From an uncultured Porphyromonadaceae bacterium (GTDB lineage: Bacteria; Bacteroidota; Bacteroidia; Bacteroidales; Muribaculaceae): a stretch of 22,195 bases of DNA. The position numbers and the translations under genes are program-made. The notes below the pieces were generated by a model. The model was given only the letters and a program-made list of their open reading frames with translations. It was not told where the DNA came from and ran no database searches. Each line of letters opens with the position of its first letter. Position 1 is the stretch's first letter. The stretch is from assembly GCA_900540205.1 (NCBI GenBank), contig UQER01000036.1, positions 1 through 22,195 of the forward strand. Direction: 5' to 3'. Positions 1 through 5,860 of the stretch are shown in pieces.

Positions 1-935
1 GTGCGGGCCGAGAAGTGGAACACACGCAGGCGGTCAACCGAGCCCCAGTCGGAGTAGACGAACCCCTTGAAGCCGAGCTCTCCGCGGAGCAGGTCGGTCA
101 TGTAGTACGATGAGCCGCTCACCGGCACACCGTCGTAAGCGCTGTAGCAGCTCATTATGGCAATCGGGTCGGCTTCCTTGATTACTTTGGCGAACGGATA
201 CATGTAGAGGTTGCGCATTTCGCGCTCGCCGCCGGCCACGAAGGCGCAGTTCAGGCCGCCGGTGGGCGTGCCGTGCGCAACGAAATGTTTCGGCATGCAT
301 CCCACGCCCTGCGACTGGGCGCCGTTCACGAACGCGATGCCCATTTGCGATATGAGATAGGGGTCTTCGCCGAAGGTTTCCTCCACACGTCCCCAGCGCA
401 GTTCGCGGGCGATGTCGAGCACCGGCGACAGGAGCTGATGAATGCCTATCACACGTGCCTCTTTCCCTATGGCGGTTGTCATGTGCTGGATCAGGTCGGG
501 ATTGAAGGTGGAGCCCTGGGCTATGGCCTGCGGGAAAATGGTGCAGCCGTTCTGCAGCACGCCATGAATCCCCTCCACCGAAGTGAGGACGGGGATGCCC
601 AGTCGGGTGTTGTCGGCCATATAGTGATGCATGCGGTCGAAAATCACGGCTGCCTCGGCTGCCGATTTGCTCATCTCGTGAGCGGTGCCGGTGCTTTCAC
701 CCTTGTAGGTGCTTTCCATCGCATCCGGGTTGTTTGTCGAGTTGTTTTGCAGCTGCAGCACCTTCTCCCGGAGGGTCATTCGCCGCATCAGGTCGTTGAC
801 ACGGAGTTCAATGGGTTGTGAACTGTCTTTGTACAGAGGCAGGCCGTTCTCTCCGTCGGCAGCCTGGATGTTCATAACGCCTGCAATGGCACTGAAAAGC
901 AATAACGAAAGATATTTTTTCGCACCTGACATCAT
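1..935 (-). CDS. Glycoside hydrolase family 3 (beta-glucosidase-like), N-terminal part, cut by window edge
   Basis: This gene encodes a secreted or periplasmic GH3 glycosidase, probably acting on beta-linked plant or host oligosaccharides. Reading leftward from an ATG at 935, the frame stays open for 311 codons to the window edge. The protein begins with a signal peptide (MMSGAKKYLSLLLFSAIAG, cleavage near IQA-ADG). Family landmarks follow: DLMRRMTLREKVLQL near residue 50, GIPVLTSVEGIHG, the LRWGRVEETFGEDPYL segment, CMPKHFVAHG, and SDWGS with the expected catalytic nucleophile Asp at about residue 296. Full-length relatives are about 750 residues, so the C-terminal sandwich and FnIII-like domains lie outside the window. 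A second ATG directly follows the first, so the start could be one codon later. The exact substrate cannot be read from this part. The family call is firm. Confidence 0.93.
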   Translation of the reverse strand, partial: MMSGAKKYLSLLLFSAIAGVMNIQAADGENGLPLYKDSSQPIELRVNDLMRRMTLREKVLQLQNNSTNNPDAMESTYKGESTGTAHEMSKSAAEAAVIFDRMHHYMADNTRLGIPVLTSVEGIHGVLQNGCTIFPQAIAQGSTFNPDLIQHMTTAIGKEARVIGIHQLLSPVLDIARELRWGRVEETFGEDPYLISQMGIAFVNGAQSQGVGCMPKHFVAHGTPTGGLNCAFVAGGEREMRNLYMYPFAKVIKEADPIAIMSCYSAYDGVPVSGSSYYMTDLLRGELGFKGFVYSDWGSVDRLRVFHFSAR

Positions 936-1288
936 AATGTATCTGCGGTTTTTTAGGTATGGATGAAAGGATATGATCAGTTGTGGTATTGATTATAGGG
1001 TTTCATGTAAACATAATTCCCAATATGCAAATTTACGGCCGTCACAGGGCTTTTTTTGATAATGGTGCTCCATAAAATGTAAAATTTGCTCCATCACACT
1101 CCATCCTTCAGCCAACTCACACTCCGGTTGTCTGCAGTTTCATATGGGCTGCAGACAGGTGGTGCCGCATTTTTAATCATGTGGGATGCCTGACATTGAA
1201 ACATTTAGCCGACGGGGTTGTTATACAAATAAACAGGCGGCCAATGAGGCTGCCATTAAAATCATAGGGATGTAATCATAGGGATGTT
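936..1288. other. Divergent intergenic region, no gene seen
   Basis: This 353-base AT-richer stretch separates the divergent GH3 and DUF3108 genes. It holds the candidate GH3 promoter, but I find no clear TAnnTTTG for the rightward gene. Just before the DUF3108 start a short direct duplication (ATCATAGGGATGT, twice, about 1260-1286) places two similar leader segments in tandem. No open frame in it looks coding. Confidence 0.5.
1028..1035 (-). promoter_or_regulatory. -7 promoter element of the GH3 gene
   Basis: On the minus strand this reads TAAATTTG, a full match to the Bacteroidota -7 consensus TAnnTTTG. It lies about 93 bases upstream of the GH3 start. I see no convincing -33 TTTG at the usual 19-21 base spacing, so strength is uncertain. 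Confidence 0.45.
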
Positions 1289-2035
1289 ATGAAAAAGATT
1301 GTTTCAATACTCGTTGTGTTATGTTGCGTTCTCCTGAGCAAGGCGCAGGTCACGGTTCCGTACACGGAGCTGAACTACAATGTGCATTACCATTGGGGAA
1401 TGATTGATGTGAACATCGCTCATGGAGTGCTGACCATGCAGACCGAGGGCAACCGCTTTGTGGCTACGCTCGACGGCAACAGCATCCCGTGGAACGGCCG
1501 GATATATTGCGTGAGCGATACCCTCGTGGCCACCATGACGCCGGGCGCAGGCCTGAGCCGCGAGCATGTGGACTATATCAACGGATGGTACATGAAGCCG
1601 AAAGTGATGCTTTACCGGAGCGGACGCTTTGATCCGGACCTCCCGTCGAACTACAGGAGCATAAACGGTCAGGGCACGCTCTCCGCAAGCGGCGAGACTA
1701 TGGAGGCAATCACCATCACGGCCGACATGCTTGGTCTGTTCTATTATTTCAGGGAGATTGATTTCGAGCGGCTGTCGGACGGTCAGCAGATTACCATCCC
1801 CATTAGCATGCAGGGCGGTGCCTCTGAGCAGGTGGTGGTAACGTACAACGGGAAATCGCATATTGCTACGGCGTTCGGCTCCTACTCCACCTATTCAGTG
1901 GCGTTTCAGTACAGCTATCACGGACAGATGAGCGGCTACACTGTGAATGCCGAGGTATCTTCCGACGACCGCATCCCCATCCTCCTTGCCGCCTCCCTCC
2001 CCATCGGCAAAGTCGAAATGATCTACCACCCCTAA
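1289..2035 (+). CDS. Secreted DUF3108-type protein
   Basis: This is a 248-residue exported protein. A clear signal peptide (MKKIVSILVVLCCVLLSKAQ) is followed by an all-beta-looking body. The pattern LNYNVHYHWGMIDVNIAHGVL near the start and the closing RIPILLAASLPIGKVEMIYH resemble the DUF3108 family, whose members are periplasmic or outer-membrane-associated proteins of unknown role. Length fits that family. The start ATG at 1289 is chosen because it directly begins the signal peptide. There is no operon partner: the upstream gene is divergent and 600 bases without a gene follow. No catalytic residues can be pointed to, so no reaction is proposed. The DUF assignment comes from pattern recognition, not a profile search. 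Confidence 0.8.
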   Translation: MKKIVSILVVLCCVLLSKAQVTVPYTELNYNVHYHWGMIDVNIAHGVLTMQTEGNRFVATLDGNSIPWNGRIYCVSDTLVATMTPGAGLSREHVDYINGWYMKPKVMLYRSGRFDPDLPSNYRSINGQGTLSASGETMEAITITADMLGLFYYFREIDFERLSDGQQITIPISMQGGASEQVVVTYNGKSHIATAFGSYSTYSVAFQYSYHGQMSGYTVNAEVSSDDRIPILLAASLPIGKVEMIYHP

Positions 2036-2116
2036 ACCCCCTTACCTCCATTTCCAGCAGGAGGAAGTTGCAAAACTGCGAAATTCAGGTCGACAAAGTA
2101 TGGACGCACGGCCTGT

Positions 2117-2134
2117 GCACTGTCTCTAACTTAA
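2117..2134 (+). repeat. Extra copy of the hairpin element's end motif
   Basis: GCACTGTCTCTAACTTAA is very similar to the inward-facing end motif of the hairpin element to its right (GCAATGTCACTAACTTAAG when read from that element's right end). It lies in the same orientation as the element's left end but about 150 bases outside it, suggesting either a longer original element (2117-2487) or an older insertion. Confidence 0.5.
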
Positions 2135-2268
2135 AGATATTGATTGCATTTTTGCTGAGGCATGAGCACTTCCACCACATGTTTGCCCGGTGGGGAATGC
2201 TGCTATGCTGCCATGCTGCCATGTAGGCAAATAGCCCATAGAATCCGCAAGGCTGCAGTCGTGGCAGG

Positions 2269-2487
2269 CCGCAATGTCATAAAGTTAAGAGATGAGGTAA
2301 AGACACTTTCCGAGACCCGGAGGGTCGGGTCTGTGCTTATCCGCGTGCGTAGCGCGTGGCCGATGGTAGTAAATAGGTCTATCTCCCCTGCACTCCGCTC
2401 TGCTGCGTACGGGGATAGGCACAGCTTCGGCCCTCCGGGCCTATATGATGACTTTTGCCGGTGAGCCTTAAGTTAGTGACATTGCAG
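2269..2487. mobile_element. MITE-like hairpin element with terminal and internal inverted repeats
   Basis: About 219 bases with no credible gene. The ends are imperfect inverted repeats: 2269-2289 against 2467-2487 match at 17 of 21 positions, both carrying GCAATGTCA and TTAAG. Inside lies a second, stronger dyad: 2331-2353 pairs with 2402-2424 (19 of 23 matches, three of the four differences giving G-U pairs in RNA), flanked by CCCGGAGGG at 2316 and its complement at 2431. The RNA would fold into one long hairpin. The structure fits a non-autonomous transposable element (MITE) or a large REP-type element. No transposase remnant is visible, and the 100-codon frame across it looks like chance. 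The dyads are seen; mobility is inference. Confidence 0.55.
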
Positions 2488-2545
2488 ACCTACGTGTGAA
2501 AGGAATTTTCCATCTTTTCTGAAGGAGTCTTTGTGGAGAAAAAAA

Positions 2546-2578
2546 CGGCGCGGGCCAATTGGTTCGCGCCGGTTTTTT
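2546..2578 (-). terminator. Intrinsic terminator, possibly bidirectional, for the MNT/HEPN operon
   Basis: CGGCGCG (2546-2552) pairs with CGCGCCG (2565-2571), with further pairing inside the loop. An A-run lies on the left and a T-run (2573-2578) on the right, so it can work on both strands. On the minus strand it lies about 90 bases past the HEPN stop codon. It would also stop rightward transcripts from the DUF3108 side. Confidence 0.8.
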
Positions 2579-2668
2579 GTATTGCCGTTAGCGTTTGGTT
2601 ATGAATGGTTTGCGAAGGGAAGGGCATCAAGGAGCGCCTTAAAATATAATGGACTGTGTGGGAAAGAT

Positions 2669-2944
2669 TTAAAGATTGCTGGAGTCCATGTTGTTGTCGG
2701 AGGGGTATTGTTTCTCGTAATCAGAAATGATACGCTCGATGTCCGTTTTTAATGCGGGGATATGGCGAATGACAAGTCCCCACAGGAATTCTGTTTCCAC
2801 ACTGTCGTATCCATGGATGATGCGATTTCGGGTGTTGATAATATCCTTTGCATTCGGAATGTCAAATGAGGGATCTTTTTTCCGGATACGGTTTATGGCA
2901 TCAAGGACATCCTGAAGATGTTTCAAAATATATTCGTCAGCCAT
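2669..2944 (-). CDS. HepT-like HEPN protein (DUF86), apparently internally shortened
   Basis: This is the likely toxin half of an MNT/HEPN toxin-antitoxin pair; HepT proteins are RNA-cleaving HEPN nucleases. The 91-residue product keeps the HEPN active-site motif RX4HXY as RNRIIHGY (Arg39, His44, Tyr46), the Tyr being the residue that MntA AMPylates in the studied Shewanella pair. The C-terminal helix pattern (LWGLVIRHIPALKTDI) is intact. Family members are usually about 110-120 residues and carry a middle segment ending in an IGEA-type motif. Here the N-terminal helix runs straight into KKDPSF, so about 25-40 residues seem missing. The start overlaps the 3' end of the MNT gene by 8 bases (ATGGCTGA), indicating translational coupling. 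Whether it is still toxic is unknown. Confidence 0.85.
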   Translation of the reverse strand: MADEYILKHLQDVLDAINRIRKKDPSFDIPNAKDIINTRNRIIHGYDSVETEFLWGLVIRHIPALKTDIERIISDYEKQYPSDNNMDSSNL

Positions 2945-3242
2945 AAATCATCTGTTTTGTACGGTTGACATTGGCGATGAAGTATTTATTCTTCAATCCT
3001 TTTTCCACAACCAAATCCACCTTGCGGTTGAACAGTTGTTCCAACGCATTCTGAAAATCAAAAAAATTAGTTACATAATCCCATTTTTCATGGTCGGTGG
3101 TGTCGAAATTTACAAGCAAATCCACATCGCTGTTGTCATTGAATCTGTCGGTGAGGATAGATCCAAAAACGGCAAGTGATTTGACTCTGTGCGTTCGGCA
3201 GAGGTCAAATATGCGTTGTAAATTCAGTTCAATCAGCTTCAT
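2937..3242 (-). CDS. MntA-like minimal nucleotidyltransferase antitoxin
   Basis: This is a 101-residue protein of the DNA polymerase beta-like minimal nucleotidyltransferase family. The signature GSX10DXD is complete: Gly27-Ser28, then Asp39 and Asp41 (FGSILTDRFNDNSDVDLLV), and a third Asp sits in NRKVDLVV at residue 76. In characterised MntA/HepT pairs this enzyme neutralises the HEPN toxin by transferring AMP to a tyrosine near its active site. It is the first gene of a two-gene leftward operon and overlaps the HEPN gene by 8 bases. The catalytic set looks intact even though the partner seems shortened. Length and motif order fit the family well. Confidence 0.9.
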   Translation of the reverse strand: MKLIELNLQRIFDLCRTHRVKSLAVFGSILTDRFNDNSDVDLLVNFDTTDHEKWDYVTNFFDFQNALEQLFNRKVDLVVEKGLKNKYFIANVNRTKQMIYG

Positions 3243-3262
3243 ATATGATTATGGAATAATTG

Positions 3263-3270
3263 CAAATATA
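3263..3270 (-). promoter_or_regulatory. -7 element of the MNT/HEPN operon
   Basis: The minus strand reads TATATTTG, a full TAnnTTTG match, 20 bases upstream of the MNT start codon. No clear TTTG -33 element is seen at the proper distance. Confidence 0.5.
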
Positions 3271-3356
3271 CGAAATTCCGGAGAATACGCTGCCATTACA
3301 TCGTAGATTTTTATTTATCAACGATTCAGATGGCATGGATGTTTTTTGGGGGGATG

Positions 3357-3770
3357 TCAGCGGGTTTCGTCGCTGAAGGAGTAGGGGGCGGAGGCGGGGG
3401 AAGTGCCTCGGTGGAGGTTGGGAGTGGGTGACATTTCGTAGGTGATTTTGGCGCCGCCGGTGAGCTGGTCGTGCGTCAGGAAGTTGGCATCGTACGGTTT
3501 GCCGTTGACACTCATTGAATTGATGTACCGGTTGGCGCGGGAGTTGTTGTCGGCGCGGATTTCGACGGCGTTCCCGTTCTCGAGGTTTATCCTGACATGC
3601 TTGAACAGCGGTGTGCCTAACACGTATTGGTTGCTTCCGGGGCATACGGGATAGAACCCGATGGCCGAAAACACATACCATGCCGAGGTCTGCCCGTTGT
3701 CCTCATCTCCGCAATAGCCGTCGGGATTAGGTGTGTAGAGCTTGTCCATCGCCTCGCGTGCCGACGGCTG
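3357..3770 (-). pseudogene. GH92 alpha-mannosidase, C-terminal remnant
   Basis: Reading leftward, REAMDKLYTPNPDGYCGDEDN, GQTSAWYVFSAIGFYPVCPG and the following strand-rich tail are characteristic of the C-terminal part of GH92 exo-alpha-mannosidases, which are normally about 720-780 residues. Only about 135 residues remain, ending at a natural-looking stop. Family-like sequence stops just upstream of REAMDKLY (about 3757-3780). Beyond that the reading frame continues into sequence belonging to another fragment on the opposite strand. There is no signal peptide and the N-terminal catalytic portion is gone, so this is a dead fragment. A chance ATG at 3839 could start a short frame through it, but I see no reason to call it expressed. 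Confidence 0.8.
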
Positions 3771-4035
3771 GCTCACAGGCTGGAACGAGACCAACGGCGC
3801 CCTGATGGCGATAGAGATTCCCGGCATATATGCCGACACCGCCTCAGGCGAGGTTTACACCTTCGATGCTGTGGAGACCACCGTACTTCGCCATGATGCC
3901 AAGGGGCTGCAACTCGCCATAACCAATCCTACCGTTTATCCCGCAACGGTGACCATCCTTGCCGACACACCTGCGGGTGAAGCACGCCATTCGGTGAGTA
4001 TCAAGCCGGGCAAAACCGTGAAATGCCGCATCTGA
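3771..4035 (+). pseudogene. C-terminal fragment of an unidentified protein
   Basis: On the plus strand, from about 3771 a frame reads GWNETNGALMAIEIPGIYAD and continues through a strand-rich region (AITNPTVYPATVTILADTPA) to a stop at 4035. This looks like the C-terminal beta-sandwich end of a larger, probably exported, protein, perhaps a carbohydrate-active enzyme, but I do not recognise the family. No proper start precedes it: an in-frame stop lies at 3736-3738, inside the GH92 remnant. It is back-to-back with that remnant, both having lost their N-termini at the same point, which marks a rearrangement scar. Confidence 0.5.
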
Positions 4036-4058
4036 CCGGCAGGCAGACATAGCGATAC

Positions 4059-4112
4059 AAAAAAGACGTTGAAGAGTGGGGGAGTGGAATCCCGTCCGTT
4101 CTTCAACGTCTT
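4059..4112 (-). terminator. Terminator of tRNA-Gly
   Basis: A perfect 13-base stem (AAGACGTTGAAGA at 4063-4075 with its complement at 4100-4112) is followed on the minus strand by six Ts. It begins 5 bases past the tRNA 3' end, so it ends the tRNA transcript. The loop is 24 bases long. Confidence 0.85.
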
Positions 4113-4116
4113 GCTT

Positions 4117-4192
4117 TGGAGCGGTAGACGAGGCTCGAACTCGCGACCCTCAGCTTGGGAAGCTGATGCTCTACCAACTGAGCTACTACCGC
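4117..4192 (-). tRNA. tRNA-Gly, anticodon CCC
   Basis: The minus strand folds into a complete cloverleaf: acceptor GCGGTAG/CTACCGC, D arm with AGTTGGTA, anticodon stem TCAGC/GCTGA with loop TTCCCAA (anticodon CCC), variable GGGTC, and T arm GCGAG-TTCGAGC-CTCGT. The discriminator T and the CCA end are encoded (TCCA). Length is 76 bases. A Bacteroidota -7 element lies upstream and a strong terminator downstream, so it is a single-gene unit. It borders the rearrangement scar on its 3' side. Confidence 0.97.
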
Positions 4193-4241
4193 ATGATGTG
4201 TCTGCATGTGCATGTACTGCTGCAAATCTCTTTGCGCATTG

Positions 4242-4249
4242 CAAAGTTA
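4242..4249 (-). promoter_or_regulatory. -7 element of the tRNA-Gly promoter
   Basis: The minus strand reads TAACTTTG, a full TAnnTTTG match, about 50 bases upstream of the mature tRNA 5' end. This allows a short 5' leader to be trimmed by RNase P. Confidence 0.6.
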
Positions 4250-4330
4250 TGTCATTTTTTTGAATCCGCAAAAATCGCGCCCCGTTTTTTATGGCAACGA
4301 TTGTTTGCCGATACGTCTACGAAATAGCAA

Positions 4331-4362
4331 TTTGAAATTGTCGTGAAGATTTAGTATATTTG
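4331..4362 (+). promoter_or_regulatory. Promoter of the DUF3037-like gene and its leader ORF
   Basis: TTTG at 4331-4334 and TATATTTG at 4355-4362 are spaced by 20 bases, an excellent match to the Bacteroidota -33/-7 arrangement. The short ORF begins 26 bases downstream. Confidence 0.75.
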
Positions 4363-4387
4363 TGAATGAGTTCAACATCCTTGCCAC

Positions 4388-4462
4388 ATGAAACTTCCAG
4401 AAGTTACAAGTATCCGACCGATACAGATGAGGTACAGCACCGGAGAAAAACCGGTTACTTAA
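4388..4462 (+). pseudogene. 24-codon ORF, possible HipA-type kinase N-terminal remnant
   Basis: The ORF starts MKLPEVTSIRPIQMRYSTG and stops five residues later. Its TAA directly abuts the ATG of the next gene. It lies immediately behind a very good promoter, in the position where a larger upstream gene would begin. DUF3037-like proteins in Bacteroidota commonly sit beside HipA-like kinase genes, and this peptide resembles the first residues of such kinases, so I suggest the kinase was deleted and only its start remains. The alternative is a genuine leader peptide coupling translation to the next gene. The sequence shows the ORF and its abutment; the kinase origin is inference from memory. 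Confidence 0.35.
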
Positions 4463-4819
4463 ATGAAAACGGGTATGTGTAAGTTGAAATATAGTATTAT
4501 TTATGCAGTGATTCGGCCCGAAATTTCGGAACGTATCAGTGTGGGAATCATAATGGTGGACGGCAAGACAATTGATGTCAGATATTCTGATGCCAAACTG
4601 AAAGCTTTGGAGCTGCTTTATCCTAAAGCGGAATATGAGTTTGTGTCAAAAGCCGTCCGTTCTATGAATCGGCGGAATGTTTTGAAAAATGAACAGGACA
4701 TAGAATATCTTTCCCGGTACAGTAATAATCTTTTGAGCATTTCTCACTTGCAGACAATTGATATAGAGGCTTGTGAGAAAAATAAGAACTGGTTGTACAA
4801 ATCGTACGTTCATGGTTAA
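4463..4819 (+). CDS. DUF3037-like small protein
   Basis: This is a 118-residue soluble protein. The opening KLKYSIIYAVIRPEISERISVGIIMVDG, followed by a YSDAKLKALELLYP helix and a YLSRYSNNLLSIS segment, resembles DUF3037-like proteins found next to HipA-type kinases. Their function is not established. There is no signal peptide or membrane segment. The start ATG abuts the stop of the upstream 24-codon ORF, which implies coupled translation from the promoter at 4331-4362. A second in-frame ATG four codons later is possible. Family members I recall may be somewhat longer, so slight C-terminal truncation cannot be excluded. If the kinase partner is lost, this may be an orphan. Confidence 0.55.
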   Translation: MKTGMCKLKYSIIYAVIRPEISERISVGIIMVDGKTIDVRYSDAKLKALELLYPKAEYEFVSKAVRSMNRRNVLKNEQDIEYLSRYSNNLLSISHLQTIDIEACEKNKNWLYKSYVHG

Positions 4820-4882
4820 TCTGATTGTTTCAGGTAACGATGGGTTTATGAGGTGTTTTGGTTGGTTTTGAGTGGAAAATGG

Positions 4883-4914
4883 TTGGTGGGGAGCGGGGAT
4901 ATTTTGTAAATTTG
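4883..4914 (+). promoter_or_regulatory. Promoter of the DUF3737-aminotransferase-MATE unit
   Basis: TTGG at 4883-4886 and TAAATTTG at 4907-4914 have a 20-base spacer. The position, 49 bases before the ATG at 4963, argues against the earlier in-frame ATG at 4858, which would lie upstream of this promoter. Confidence 0.7.
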
Positions 4915-4962
4915 CATACTGAAAAGAATCCACATAAAGAATCCAACCAAAAACATACTTCT

Positions 4963-5835
4963 ATGTGCGATAAAAATATGACAGACAACATGAAGCATGT
5001 TGTCGACGGGGAGTTCGGGGGTGAACGCGCGCTGTTTGCCGTGAAAAATGTGCAGCTCACCAACTGCGTGTTTCATGCAGGCGAATCGGCCTTGAAGCGT
5101 ACAGCCAACATTGTGGCCGAGCGTTGCCGATTCGAGGGGAAATATCCCTTCTGGCACACCGACGGCTTCCGTGTCACCGACTGCGTGTTCTCTCCGGGAG
5201 CACGTGCCGCGCTGTGGTACTCCGACAATCTCACAATGCTGCGCACTCAGGTCGACGCTCCCAAGATGTTCCGCGAGATGCACAATCTCCACATCGAGGA
5301 TGTCACCATACCCGATGCAGCCGAGACCCTGTGGAACTGCCACAATGTAAAGCTGCGCAACGTGGAGGTGCATAAAGCCGACTATCTTTTCATGCACAGT
5401 TCCGACATCGATATCGAAAACTATCGCCAGCAGGGCAACTATTCCTTCCAGTATTGCCGCAATGTGGTGATACGCAATGCCGTCATCGACTCGAAAGATG
5501 CCTTCTGGGAAACCGAGAACGTCACGGTCTACGATTCTGAAATCACCGGCGAATATCTCGGCTGGCATTCGAAGAACCTGCATCTGGTGCGCTGCCGCAT
5601 CAACGGCACGCAGCCGCTCTGCTACGCCAAGGGGCTTGTGCTCGAGGACTGTCATTTCGGCGACGAGTGCGACCTCGCTTTCGAGGAAGCTGAGGTTGAG
5701 GCCACGATAAAGTCCTCAATCGTGAGTGTGAAGAATCCCACCACCGGGCACATCCGCGCTCTTGCCATCGGCGAGGTGATTCTCGACAAGAACGTGCAGG
5801 CGCCCGCCGACTGTGTGATTGAAACCGAACTTTGA
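4963..5835 (+). CDS. DUF3737 family right-handed beta-helix protein
   Basis: This is a 290-residue cytoplasmic-looking protein with no signal peptide. Nearly the whole length is made of short repeats of about 20 residues with an N-V/L-x-L-x-x-C/V-x-F pattern (NVQLTNCVF, FRVTDCVF, NVKLRNVEV, NVVIRNAVI, NLHLVRCRI, GLVLEDCHF), the signature of a right-handed parallel beta-helix. It matches DUF3737, whose biochemical role is unknown. The start at 4963 gives the family's usual length and lies downstream of the promoter; an upstream in-frame ATG at 4858 would add a low-complexity tail. It is the first gene of a three-gene unit with a PatB-type enzyme 25 bases downstream and a MATE exporter, an arrangement I have seen associated with this family. 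Its role with them is unknown. Confidence 0.85.
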   Translation: MCDKNMTDNMKHVVDGEFGGERALFAVKNVQLTNCVFHAGESALKRTANIVAERCRFEGKYPFWHTDGFRVTDCVFSPGARAALWYSDNLTMLRTQVDAPKMFREMHNLHIEDVTIPDAAETLWNCHNVKLRNVEVHKADYLFMHSSDIDIENYRQQGNYSFQYCRNVVIRNAVIDSKDAFWETENVTVYDSEITGEYLGWHSKNLHLVRCRINGTQPLCYAKGLVLEDCHFGDECDLAFEEAEVEATIKSSIVSVKNPTTGHIRALAIGEVILDKNVQAPADCVIETEL

Positions 5836-5860
5836 TAACCCCCAACCTTGATTGAAAGCC

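Larger units (their letters stand above)
2036..2668. other. Long gene-free stretch
   Basis: Between the DUF3108 stop and the HEPN stop there are 633 bases with no believable gene. It contains three tandem copies of an ATGCTGCC-like 8-mer (2197-2220), the hairpin element and its extra end motif, and the terminator. The remaining sequence (2579-2668) shows nothing I can name. Confidence 0.6.

Noticed and set aside
2162..2464. 100-codon open frame across the hairpin element
   Set aside because: Composition is unlike the neighbouring proteins, it spans both arms of an inverted repeat, and it has no promoter, RBS or recognisable domain.
4117..4192. tRNA-Gly as an attachment site of an integrated element
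   Set aside because: I looked for a second copy of the tRNA 3' end (the GTTCGAGCCTCGTCTACCGC segment or its complement) elsewhere in the window and found none, and no integrase gene is present.
3936..4271. 111-codon minus-strand frame containing SSSVGRASASQAEGREFEPR
   Set aside because: This is the familiar false translation of a tRNA gene; the cloverleaf at 4117-4192 explains the sequence.
4858..4962. Upstream in-frame extension of the DUF3737 protein to the ATG at 4858
   Set aside because: The promoter TTGG-N20-TAAATTTG lies at 4883-4914, inside this extension, and the family length fits the start at 4963.
4846..5655. Long minus-strand open frame opposite the DUF3737 gene
   Set aside because: The plus strand encodes a clear repeat-based family protein with its own promoter; the opposite frame is a by-product of GC-rich codon use. 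The same applies to long minus frames opposite pepT and obgE.
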